The notes beneath the pieces are model-generated. The model saw only the letters and a list, made by a program, of their open reading frames with translations, was not told the DNA's origin and ran no database searches. Shown here in pieces: positions 55,484 through 62,774 of a stretch of DNA of 64,000 nucleotides. The first letter of the stretch is position 1. The number at the start of each line of letters is the position of its first letter. Origin of the DNA: Rhizobacter sp. OV335 (lineage in GTDB: Bacteria; Pseudomonadota; Gammaproteobacteria; Burkholderiales; Burkholderiaceae_C); contig NZ_FRCQ01000019.1 in the NCBI RefSeq assembly GCF_900142965.1, positions 62,001 to 126,000 of the forward strand, written 5' to 3'. The translations under genes and the position numbers were made by a program.

Positions 55484-55861
55484 ATGGCCGAACTGGATAT
55501 CAGCACGCAAGAAGGGTTCGTCAAGGCGATCGAAGCGCTCAAGCGCATCAGCGACAACGAAGTCGGGGACTTCCTCGCCTCGCGCGGGGCGAAACCGAAC
55601 TGCCCGTTCTGCAACTCGATGAAATGGGGAGTGGTCAATCCGTCACGCGAAGGGGTGACGCCGCTTGCGCTCAACTTGCCTGACCAGATCGGAAATTTGA
55701 TTGTGGGGGGGCGTTCTCTGCTGGTAGTGCAGATCATCTGCCAGCAGTGCGCCTTTGTGCGATCGCACGCAGCCGCTGCGATAGGGGCGTGGAAATACGA
55801 CAAGGACCAGGCCTCAGGAAAGAGCAATGACCTCGGCGACCTCTTCGGGAGTAAGACGTGA
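55484..55861 (+). CDS. Zinc-finger-containing hypothetical protein
   Basis: This 125-residue protein has an N-terminal helical part (ISTQEGFVKAIEALKRISDN). A CPFC...CQQC zinc-binding pair follows, with a core that reads QIGNLIVGGRSLLVVQIICQ. No family recognised. The stop overlaps a GTG start of the next gene (GTGA). GAGGA lies close before the ATG. The pairing of a zinc-ribbon protein with a translationally coupled membrane protein repeats the arrangement at 51483-51853. Confidence 0.6.
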   Translation: MAELDISTQEGFVKAIEALKRISDNEVGDFLASRGAKPNCPFCNSMKWGVVNPSREGVTPLALNLPDQIGNLIVGGRSLLVVQIICQQCAFVRSHAAAAIGAWKYDKDQASGKSNDLGDLFGSKT

Positions 55862-56268
55862 GCGATCCGATCCCATTGTTTCGATCCGTAGACCTCATCA
55901 CCCCGACCCACGATCAGCCACGAGGTGAGCCGTTTGACAAGGGCGGCGGCGGCGGCGACGATGGTCGCATGCAATCACGCGTTACGGCACTCGAGACGAA
56001 GTGGGACACGGTCATCCCAACACTTGCCACGAGATCCGATGTTGGCGATCTCCGGACGGAGATGCACAAGGGCTTCTCCGATATGGTCAAGTGGATTGTG
56101 GGATCCGCTCTTGGAGTTGCCGTCGGCGGCATCACCGTGATGGCATTCGTCCTGAACAACGCTGTACCGAAGGTGCCGGTGCAGACCACCGTGCAACCGG
56201 CGCCGATCATCATCAACGTGCCCGGGATCGCAGCACCGGCACCTGCAGTGAAGGCATCCGGGCCGTAG
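55858..56268 (+). CDS. Coiled-coil, single-span membrane protein
   Basis: The 136-residue protein has a polar Gly/Asp-rich N-terminus, a predicted coiled coil (about 40-75, RVTALETKWDTVIPTLATRS), and one span near 80-103 (WIVGSALGVAVGGITVMAF). A Pro/Val-rich tail lies on the other side. It starts with GTG overlapping the preceding stop. No family recognised; the topology recalls phage-type or DUF1640-like membrane proteins. Confidence 0.55.
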   Translation: MSDPIPLFRSVDLITPTHDQPRGEPFDKGGGGGDDGRMQSRVTALETKWDTVIPTLATRSDVGDLRTEMHKGFSDMVKWIVGSALGVAVGGITVMAFVLNNAVPKVPVQTTVQPAPIIINVPGIAAPAPAVKASGP

Positions 56269-56306
56269 CAACCGCCAATGGTGCGGTCAAGCATCGGAGG
56301 AGACTC

Positions 56307-56597
56307 ATGATCAGGTATGCAAGCTGGCTTCTACTTTTTGCCGTCTCATCCGCACATGCGCAGGAGGCGAAGCCCGTGCCTGCCCCAAATGCCCGGATGC
56401 TCGCTGCCGAAGGGGGCCGCTTTGTCTTCGGCCAAATCTCAGACTACAGGGCCGACCAGTTCCTGCTGGACACGAAAACTGGTCGCTTGTGGCAAATCGT
56501 CTTGGCGCCTGGCCAGAACGGTGATTCTCCGTCGAAGAGACTTCAGATCGTGCCCTTCATCGCTCCTGACGACAAACTGAGCCTCGAGCCTCGCTAA
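56307..56597 (+). CDS. Small exported hypothetical protein
   Basis: The 96-residue product has a signal peptide (MIRYASWLLLFAVSSAHA) and a beta-rich mature part (GRFVFGQISDYRADQFLLDT, then GRLWQIVLAP). No family recognised. GGAGGAG sits four bases before the ATG. It follows the membrane protein gene by 38 bases on the same strand and may be part of the same unit. Confidence 0.6.
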   Translation: MIRYASWLLLFAVSSAHAQEAKPVPAPNARMLAAEGGRFVFGQISDYRADQFLLDTKTGRLWQIVLAPGQNGDSPSKRLQIVPFIAPDDKLSLEPR

Positions 56598-56709
56598 AGG
56601 CCCCTCTAGAGCGGGGCCGCCGCGCGGGATTTCAGCGGCGACGGCGGCGAATCCACCGGTCGCCAGCGACGCCGCTGAAGGTTCCGGCGCCGAGAATGAG
56701 GAGCCACCA

Positions 56710-57120
56710 TTGCCAGCTGAACAATCGTGGTGGGCGTATCTACTGTTCGCGGCCGGCGGCACCGGCATCCTGGGATTCGTTGTGGGCGTCATGTCGCGGG
56801 TCTGGCTGGACAGAGCCCAGCGGCGTGATGCAGCTCGTGCCGCCATCGTTGGGCGGCTGCGCGCCCATCTGATCGAGACTCGTGACCGCCAAACCCCGCA
56901 GAGGGAGTTGATTGGCGCCGTCGATCTCGACGCCCTGGCAGACTGCATTTCCAGGCGTCGATTGCGCCGCGTTCAGCGAGCTCTGAAAGCACATCAGCAC
57001 TGCCACGAAAAGCTGCTGGGCAGTCGCCCTGGCTCGAATTGGGACGACGCGGTCTACACGAGGCCGGAAATGATTCAGGCCTCCATCAACAATGTCCTGC
57101 GAGCCCTGGCGCACCCGTAG
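56710..57120 (+). CDS. Membrane-anchored hypothetical protein
   Basis: The 136-residue protein has one N-terminal span (about 8-30, YLLFAAGGTGILGFVVGVMS) and then a basic helical cytosolic part (LDRAQRRDAARAAIVGRLRA). TTG at 56710 is used because GAGGAG lies upstream and no ATG fits. No family recognised. A terminator follows 26 bases later. Confidence 0.55.
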   Translation: MPAEQSWWAYLLFAAGGTGILGFVVGVMSRVWLDRAQRRDAARAAIVGRLRAHLIETRDRQTPQRELIGAVDLDALADCISRRRLRRVQRALKAHQHCHEKLLGSRPGSNWDDAVYTRPEMIQASINNVLRALAHP

Positions 57121-57146
57121 TTTCATCATCGCAACTCCTGATGAAG

Positions 57147-57168
57147 CCCGCACCGCGCGGGTTTTTTT
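57147..57168 (+). terminator. Rho-independent terminator
   Basis: CCCGC and GCGGG (5-base stem, 5-base loop) followed by seven T lie 26 bases after the stop of the small membrane protein gene. Confidence 0.75.
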
Positions 57169-57186
57169 GTCTGGGCGGATGCTAGG

Positions 57187-57309
57187 AATGCGCGACGGCG
57201 TGCCCGCCGGCACTCGCAGCCCGGCGTCGGCGATCACGACCAGGTTGCCATGGCCCAGGCCCGCCACCAGCTGCGACAGCCCGCCGTGCAGCAGCGACGT
57301 CTTCTTCAC
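57187..57309 (-). pseudogene. rbsD: Truncated rbsD (D-ribose pyranase) remnant
   Basis: From a GTG at 57309 the minus strand reads VKKTSLLHGGLSQLVAGLGH, then GNLVVIADAGLRVPAGTP, the N-terminal part of D-ribose pyranase including the catalytic-site His of LGHG and DAGL. After about 40 residues the similarity stops and unrelated sequence follows, so two thirds of the gene are missing. It follows an rbsK remnant, the order found in some ribose operons. Confidence 0.75.
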
Positions 57310-57604
57310 GAGGGGCGAGCGCCGGCTGCAGGTCGCGCGCGAACGGCATCGAATCGATCGTGCCAGGCCGCGCCACGTTGAACGCCGCCGCCTGCTGTGC
57401 ATGCGCGATGGCCGCTTGCAGTACCGCGTCGGCACAGCGCGCGGCTGCGAGCGCACCGATGAAGGTATCGCCCGCGCCGGTGGTGTCGACGGCCCGGGTG
57501 CGCGGCGCCGGCGCATGCATGTTGGCATGCTCGTCGGCACACTGCGCGCCGTCGGCGCCCGGAGTGACGATCACCGTCGCCGGTCCGCGCGCGCAGCCGC
57601 GCGG
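57310..57604 (-). pseudogene. rbsK: Truncated rbsK (ribokinase) remnant
   Basis: The minus strand encodes the C-terminal part of a PfkB-family sugar kinase: TVIVTPGADGAQC, the catalytic DTTGAGDTFIGALAAARC and AAAFNVARPGTIDSMP. The N-terminal half, with the substrate site, is absent, and upstream sequence is unrelated. It abuts the rbsD remnant; the last residues read past the expected stop in another frame. Not functional. Confidence 0.75.
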
Positions 57605-57745
57605 ATCGTCTACAACGGCACTAAGTTCGACTTCGATCCGCAGAACCCCAGCCCGACTCTGGCGCCTCTATTCGAGCGGATTGCGGGCGAGACGCTGAAG
57701 ACCCTCTCCTCGCCCACCCCCAACCAATCGCGCACCGGGTTCTGA
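57605..57745 (+). pseudogene. Orphan C-terminal coding fragment
   Basis: An open frame ends YNGTKFDFDPQNPSPTLAPL, FERIAGETLKTLSSPTPNQS, RTGF and stop. It looks protein-like from about 57605 on but has no start of its own and begins where the rbsK relic ends. I do not recognise it; it may be the tail of a gene cut by the same rearrangement. Confidence 0.25.
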
Positions 57746-57975
57746 CGAGCGTGCACTGCTAGCCCTTGTCATAGCGGCTCTGCCACGCCTTCTTCTCGTT
57801 CGCCATGGTGCTCAGCAGCTTCTTCGTGAGGATCGCCGGCGTCTTTGGCCATTCCTGAATAGGGTCGGAGCGACTCCGGGATGGGGGTAGGTCGCGGGGT
57901 GTCGCTTGATGCGAACCTAGTAGGGTGAGGCGGGCAGCCGGCATTCGTTGATGGGAATGCTGGCCCTGCAGCGAC

Positions 57976-58371
57976 TCAGCCCAAACTCACCGCGACCAGG
58001 AACCCTTCGGCGGTGTGCACGAAGATGCCAAGCGCGGCATCGGGTATCGCTGCCAATGCGGCGCGGGCCTGCTCAGTCGGCTCGCCGCCCTCCAGGCGTT
58101 TCGCCGCTGCGGTGACTTTCACACACGTCGGCTGGCGGGCGATCGTTCCATCCGTGGCGTGGGCATGGCCGCCATCGGGGTAGTGAAGCTCGAGTACATC
58201 CCCGAGAGCCGATATGGCGTTATGCAACTCGTTGTCGCGAGCACTCCGGCCGGCCACGCTCCGCCTCCGATTCGAGACTGGGCGAGGCGGGTTCGTAGGT
58301 TGCCCACGCGGCGAATCACCTGAAGCCTGTCGCATCGAGCACGCTGCCGCTGTCCGAGAAGTCGTCTCCAT
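57976..58371 (-). CDS. Hypothetical protein, weakly supported
   Basis: A frame of up to 131 codons ends PDAALGIFVHTAEGFLVAVS. The part from about 58235 down (ALGDVLELHYPDGGHAHATD, KVTAAAKRLEGGEPTEQARA) has protein-like composition. The first 45 residues do not, so the start is uncertain and the gene may be shorter or broken. No family, signal or membrane span seen. Confidence 0.35.
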   Translation of the reverse strand: METTSRTAAACSMRQASGDSPRGQPTNPPRPVSNRRRSVAGRSARDNELHNAISALGDVLELHYPDGGHAHATDGTIARQPTCVKVTAAAKRLEGGEPTEQARAALAAIPDAALGIFVHTAEGFLVAVSLG

Positions 58372-58493
58372 CTGCTGGAATCGACTACATCCAGATCAAC
58401 GCAATCCACAACATGCGACGACGGAGCGCGGCGTGGAAGGCTGATAGTGGGATGAAGGCGCCGTTGGCGCTGGCACGCGCGCTTCGGCTGCAA

Positions 58494-58543
58494 CCCTTCG
58501 ACACGGCCCCTCGACAAGCTCGGTCCCTGCTCAGGGCGAACGG
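58494..58543. repeat. Degenerate REP-like element
   Basis: The sequence holds TCGACAAGCTCGG and TGCTCAGGGCGAACGG, matching pieces of the REP-like arms at 37902-37973 (TTCGACAGGCTCAGGGCGAA). It lies in the intergenic region next to tRNA-Ser. Confidence 0.5.
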
Positions 58544-58563
58544 TTGGTGGGGTGGGAAGGGAT

Positions 58564-58585
58564 GGGCTGGGCTGGGCTGGGCTGG
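58564..58585. repeat. Short tandem repeat GGGCT x4
   Basis: Four copies of GGGCT plus two bases lie 27 bases before the tRNA 3' end. It is a simple repeat with no evident function. Confidence 0.7.
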
Positions 58586-58611
58586 AAGGGCGCGAGGCCC
58601 TGGAAAACCAC

Positions 58612-58702
58612 TGGCGGAGAGGGCGGGATTCGAACCCGCGGGGGGTTATTAGCCCCCACACGCTTTCCAGGCGTGCGACTTAAACCGCTCATCCACCTCT
58701 CC
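58612..58702 (-). tRNA. tRNA-Ser (anticodon GGA)
   Basis: The minus strand folds as a class II tRNA. The acceptor is GGAGAGG pairing with CCTCTCC, the discriminator is G, and CCA is encoded at 58614-58612. The anticodon loop is CTGGAAA with anticodon GGA, there is a long variable arm (GTGGGGGCTAATAACCCCC), and the T arm is GGGTTCGAATCCC. It reads UCC/UCU serine codons. Its 3' side faces the worn accessory stretch at 55-58.5 kb, the usual geometry for island insertion at tRNA genes. Confidence 0.95.
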
Positions 58703-58763
58703 GGAGCCGGCGAGTTTAGCCTACCTCCGAGGGGGCTTCGGCCCGGCCCCGCAGGAATTTCGC

Positions 58764-59681
58764 TCAGGGCTGGCCCGGTGCTTTCGCCTTCATCAGCGCC
58801 ATCGCGGTGCCGATCAGCCCGGCCACCTCGCTCATGTTCCCCGGCACGATCATCGTGTTGTTCTTCTGCGCCAGGTGCGCATACGCGTCCACCGCCTTCT
58901 CGGCCACCTTCAGCTGCACCGCCTGCTCGCCGCCCGGCTCGCGGATCGCCTCGGCGATCTTGCGGATGGCGCCGGCCGTCGCATCGGCCACCGCGGTGAT
59001 CGCCGAAGCCTCGCCCTGGGCCTTGTTGATCTCGGCCTGCCGCGCACCCTCGGAGCGGGCGATCGAGGCCTCGCGCTCGCCGGTGGCGATGTTGATCTGC
59101 TCCTGCTTGCGGCCTTCGGACGCGGCGATCAGCGCGCGCTTCTCGCGCTCGGCGGTGATCTGCGCCTGCATCGAGCGCAGGATCTCGGCCGGCGGTGTCA
59201 GGTCCTTGATCTCGTAGCGCAACACCTTCACGCCCCAGTTGCCGGCCGCCTCGTCGAGCGCGCTCACCACCGCGCCGTTGATCGAATCACGCTCCTCGAA
59301 GGTCTTGTCCAGCTCCATCTTGCCGATCACCGAGCGCAGCAGCGTCTGCGCCAGCTGCGTGATCGCGAACACGTAGTTGCTCGAGCCGTAGCTCGCGCGC
59401 ATCGGGTCGGTGATCTGGAAGTAGATGATCCCGTCGACCTGCAGCTGCGTGTTGTCCTTCGTGATGCAGACCTGGCTCGGCACGTCGAGCGGCACCTCCT
59501 TCAGCGAATGCTTGTAGGCCACGCGCTCGATGAACGGAATGACGAAGCTCAGCCCCGGCACCAGCGTGCGGTCGTACTTGCCCAGCCGCTCGACCACCCA
59601 GGCGTTCTGCTGCGGCACGATCTTCAGCGTGCGCACGATGAAGATGCCGACGATCACCACCAGAATCAGCGCGATTTCCAT
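58764..59681 (-). CDS. SPFH/stomatin-like protein (QmcA type)
   Basis: The 305-residue protein has an N-terminal membrane helix (ALILVVIVGIFIV) and an SPFH domain (VVERLGKYDRTLVPGLSFVI, MRASYGSSNYVFAITQLAQT). A long charged coiled coil (REKRALIAASEGRKQEQINI) and a short hydrophobic end follow. It matches the stomatin/QmcA group that forms large membrane assemblies and organises membrane proteases. The next gene encodes its usual NfeD partner. Confidence 0.92.
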   Translation of the reverse strand: MEIALILVVIVGIFIVRTLKIVPQQNAWVVERLGKYDRTLVPGLSFVIPFIERVAYKHSLKEVPLDVPSQVCITKDNTQLQVDGIIYFQITDPMRASYGSSNYVFAITQLAQTLLRSVIGKMELDKTFEERDSINGAVVSALDEAAGNWGVKVLRYEIKDLTPPAEILRSMQAQITAEREKRALIAASEGRKQEQINIATGEREASIARSEGARQAEINKAQGEASAITAVADATAGAIRKIAEAIREPGGEQAVQLKVAEKAVDAYAHLAQKNNTMIVPGNMSEVAGLIGTAMALMKAKAPGQP

Positions 59682-59747
59682 GTGAGGCTTTCCAGGGAGT
59701 AAGGAGAAGAAGAGAGCAGGGCCGGAGCGAGCCGGCCCAGGGAGAGA

Positions 59748-60182
59748 TCAGCGGATCGTCGAGGGCACCAGCACCAGCCAGTTGCCTTCCACCGCCTGCA
59801 CCACGTGCTCGCCGGGCAGTGCTGGCGCATCCGGCGCGAGCCGCGCGGTCCAGGTGGAGCCGCGGTAGGGCACGCGGGCGGTGCGGTCGTCGGCCCAGGC
59901 GGGCACGTGCACCCGCTCGCCGATGTCGATGTTGACGTCGCGGTTCTCGCGCACCGGGCCGGCCGGCGGCTGCCGCAGGCGGCGCCAGTGCCACAGCCCC
60001 ACCGCGCCGCCGCCCACCACGGCGGCCATCACCAACTGGCCGGGCAGCTTGAAGCCCAGCAGGGCCGCCAGCGCCGCGGCGGCCAAGCCGAGCGCGAACA
60101 TCAGCAGGTAGAAGGTGCCGGTGGCCAGCTCGGCGGCCACCGCCACCCCTGCCGCCACCCACCAGAACGTCGACGGGCTCAT
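59748..60182 (-). CDS. NfeD-family membrane protein
   Basis: The 144-residue protein has two or three spans in its first 75 residues (ELATGTFYLLMFALGLAAAA). An OB-fold-like C-terminal domain (GERVHVPAWADDRTARVPYR, ending GNWLVLVPS) follows, the short NfeD1b type. These proteins pair with SPFH proteins, as here. AGGAGAGG precedes the ATG. Confidence 0.88.
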   Translation of the reverse strand: MSPSTFWWVAAGVAVAAELATGTFYLLMFALGLAAAALAALLGFKLPGQLVMAAVVGGGAVGLWHWRRLRQPPAGPVRENRDVNIDIGERVHVPAWADDRTARVPYRGSTWTARLAPDAPALPGEHVVQAVEGNWLVLVPSTIR

Positions 60183-60330
60183 GTCCACGGCCTCTCCTTG
60201 TTTGAGTGTCTGTTGCGTCCACCCTGCACGCGTGGCGGGCAGTGTAAGCCGCGGCCCGCAGCTGTCATCGATCGGCCCTACACTTCGCGCCTTCCATTCC
60301 GTTGCCCCCCGGCGTTTCCTTGAGGTGACC

Positions 60331-62595
60331 ATGCTTCGATTCAACTTTCCGATCGTCATCATCGACGAAGACTTCCGCTCCGAGAACACCTCGGGCCTGG
60401 GAATCCGGGCGCTGGCCGCGGCCATCGAAAAAGAGGGCTTCGAGGTGCTGGGCGCCACCAGTTACGGCGACCTGTCGCAGTTCGCGCAGCAGCAAAGCCG
60501 CGCCAGCGCGTTCATCCTGTCGATCGACGACAACGAGTTCACCCAGGGCCCCGAGCTCGACCCGGTGGTGCTGAACCTGCGCAAGTTCATTCAAGAGATC
60601 CGCTTCAAGAACGCCGAGATCCCGATCTACCTGTACGGCGAGACGCGCACCTCGCAGCACCTGCCCAACGACGTCTTGCGCGAGCTGCACGGCTTCATCC
60701 ACATGTTCGAGGACACGCCGGAGTTCGTGGCCCGCCACATCATCCGCGAAGCCAAGTCGTACATGGACGGCCTCGCGCCGCCGTTCTTCCGCGCGCTGGT
60801 CGACTATGCGCAAGATGGCTCCTACTCGTGGCATTGCCCCGGCCACTCGGGCGGCGTCGCGTTCCTGAAGAGCCCGGTCGGCCGGATGTTCCACCAGTTC
60901 TTCGGCGAGAACATGCTGCGCGCCGACGTGTGCAACAGCGTCGACGAACTCGGCCAGCTGCTCGACCACACCGGCCCCATCGCCGAGAGCGAGCGCAACG
61001 CGGCGCGCATCTTCAACGCTGACCATTGCTTCTTCGTGACCAACGGCACCAGCACCAGCAACAAGATGGTGTGGCACCACAACGTGGCGCCGGGCGACGT
61101 GGTGGTGGTCGACCGCAACTGCCACAAGTCGATCCTGCACTCGATCATCATGACCGGCGCGGTGCCGGTGTTCCTGCCGCCCACGCGCAACCACTACGGC
61201 ATCATCGGCCCGATCCCCGAGGCCGAGTTCTCGCCCGAGGCCATCCGCCGCAAGATCGCGAAGAACCCGCTGCTGGCCGGCATCGACGCGAAGAAGGTCA
61301 AGCCGCGCATCCTGACGCTGACGCAGAGCACGTATGACGGCGTGCTCTACAACACCGAGAGCATCAAGAAATCGCTCGACGGCTACATCGACACGCTGCA
61401 TTTCGACGAGGCCTGGCTACCGCACGCCGCCTTCCACGAGTTCTACGGCGAGTTCCACTCGATGGGCCGCAACCGCCCGCGCCCGAAGGACCAGATCGTC
61501 TACGCGACGCAGTCGACGCACAAGCTGCTGGCCGGCATCAGCCAGGCCTCGCAGGTGCTGGTGCAGGACGCGCAGCACCGCAAGCTCGACACGCACCTCT
61601 TCAACGAGGCCTACCTGATGCACACGTCGACCAGCCCGCAGTACGCGATCATCGCGAGCTGCGACGTGGCCGCCGCGATGATGGAGGCGCCGGGCGGGCG
61701 CGCGCTGGTGGAAGAGAGCATCGCCGAATCGATGGACTTCCGCCGCGCGATGCGCAAGGTCGACAAGGAGTACGGCAAGGACTGGTGGTTCAAGGTCTGG
61801 GGCCCGGACAAGATCGCGGCCGACGGCATCGGCAAGAGCACCGACTGGGTGCTGAAGGCCGGCGAGAAGTGGCACGGCTTCGGCAACCTGGCGAGCGGCT
61901 TCAACCTGCTCGACCCGATCAAGTGCACGCTGATCACGCCGGGGCTCGACGTGTCGGGCAAGTTCGCGAAGACCGGCATCCCGGCGTCCATCGTCACCAA
62001 GTTCCTGGCCGAGCACGGCGTGGTGGTCGAGAAGACCGGGCTGTACTCGTTCTTCATCATGTTCACGATCGGCATCACGAAGGGCCGCTGGAACACGCTG
62101 CTGACGGCGCTGCAGCAGTTCAAGGACGACTACGACCGCAACGCGCCGCTGTGGCGCGTGCTGCCGGAGTTCGTGGCCAAGCAGCCGCGCTACGAGCGCA
62201 TGGGGCTGCAGGACCTGAGCCAGTCGATCCACGAGATGTACGCCAAGGGCGACATCGCGCGCCTGACCACCGAGATGTACCTGTCGGACCTGCAGCCGGC
62301 GATGAAGCCCACCGATGCGTTCGCGCGCATCGCGCACCGCGACACCGAGCGGGTGGCGATCGACGACCTCGAAGGCCGCGTCACCACCTCGCTGCTGACG
62401 CCGTACCCGCCGGGCATCCCGCTGCTGATCCCGGGCGAGCGCTTCAACAAGAAGATCGTCGACTACCTGAAGTTCACGCGCGAGTTCAACGCCAGGTTCC
62501 CGGGCTTCGACACCGACGTGCATGGGTTGGTGGAGCACGACAGCGGGGAAGGCTCGCGCACGTACCACGTGGATTGCGTCAAGGAGATTCCTTGA
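60331..62595 (+). CDS. PLP-dependent arginine/lysine/ornithine decarboxylase
   Basis: This 754-residue fold-type I decarboxylase has an N-terminal response-regulator-like wing domain (about 1-130). The PLP core contains WHCPGHSGGVAFLKSPVG, TNGTSTSNKMVWHH, HFDEAWLPHAAFHEFY and the Schiff-base lysine in STHKLLAG (Lys 398). A C-terminal domain closes with GLVEHDSGEGSRTYHVDC. Length and layout match the biodegradative class (AdiA/LdcI/SpeC-like); which amino acid is used cannot be decided from the motifs. The ATG follows TGAGGTGACC. No antiporter gene lies next to it. Confidence 0.9.
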   Translation: MLRFNFPIVIIDEDFRSENTSGLGIRALAAAIEKEGFEVLGATSYGDLSQFAQQQSRASAFILSIDDNEFTQGPELDPVVLNLRKFIQEIRFKNAEIPIYLYGETRTSQHLPNDVLRELHGFIHMFEDTPEFVARHIIREAKSYMDGLAPPFFRALVDYAQDGSYSWHCPGHSGGVAFLKSPVGRMFHQFFGENMLRADVCNSVDELGQLLDHTGPIAESERNAARIFNADHCFFVTNGTSTSNKMVWHHNVAPGDVVVVDRNCHKSILHSIIMTGAVPVFLPPTRNHYGIIGPIPEAEFSPEAIRRKIAKNPLLAGIDAKKVKPRILTLTQSTYDGVLYNTESIKKSLDGYIDTLHFDEAWLPHAAFHEFYGEFHSMGRNRPRPKDQIVYATQSTHKLLAGISQASQVLVQDAQHRKLDTHLFNEAYLMHTSTSPQYAIIASCDVAAAMMEAPGGRALVEESIAESMDFRRAMRKVDKEYGKDWWFKVWGPDKIAADGIGKSTDWVLKAGEKWHGFGNLASGFNLLDPIKCTLITPGLDVSGKFAKTGIPASIVTKFLAEHGVVVEKTGLYSFFIMFTIGITKGRWNTLLTALQQFKDDYDRNAPLWRVLPEFVAKQPRYERMGLQDLSQSIHEMYAKGDIARLTTEMYLSDLQPAMKPTDAFARIAHRDTERVAIDDLEGRVTTSLLTPYPPGIPLLIPGERFNKKIVDYLKFTREFNARFPGFDTDVHGLVEHDSGEGSRTYHVDCVKEIP

Positions 62596-62632
62596 GGCGT
62601 CGAGGCTCTTTGGTGAATATTCACAAGACCCA

Positions 62633-62660
62633 TTGAAATGGGCGGGCGCATGGCTAACAT
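62633..62660 (+). promoter_or_regulatory. Candidate sigma-70 promoter before the SpvB-like gene
   Basis: TTGAAA (62633-62638) and TAACAT (62655-62660) are 16 bases apart, 115 bases before the TTG start of the SpvB-like gene. The match is reasonable for a housekeeping promoter; no start site is known. Confidence 0.4.
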
Positions 62661-62774
62661 GCGCAACGTTGCTGCCGCCCCGATGCGGGCGCGCAGCAGC
62701 ACCGGGGCCCGGCCGGGCCAGCACTGCAGACCCTAGCAGCGCGGACTGTCCGACGGCCCGTTGAGGAGGATCTC

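Larger units (their letters stand above)
57121..57975. other. Scrambled region of gene relics
   Basis: This 855-base interval contains a terminator, the rbsD and rbsK relics and an unidentified coding fragment. At 57759-57944 is a short minus-strand frame ending KKAWQSRYDKG that has no recognisable family or start. No intact gene is supported. Confidence 0.5.
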
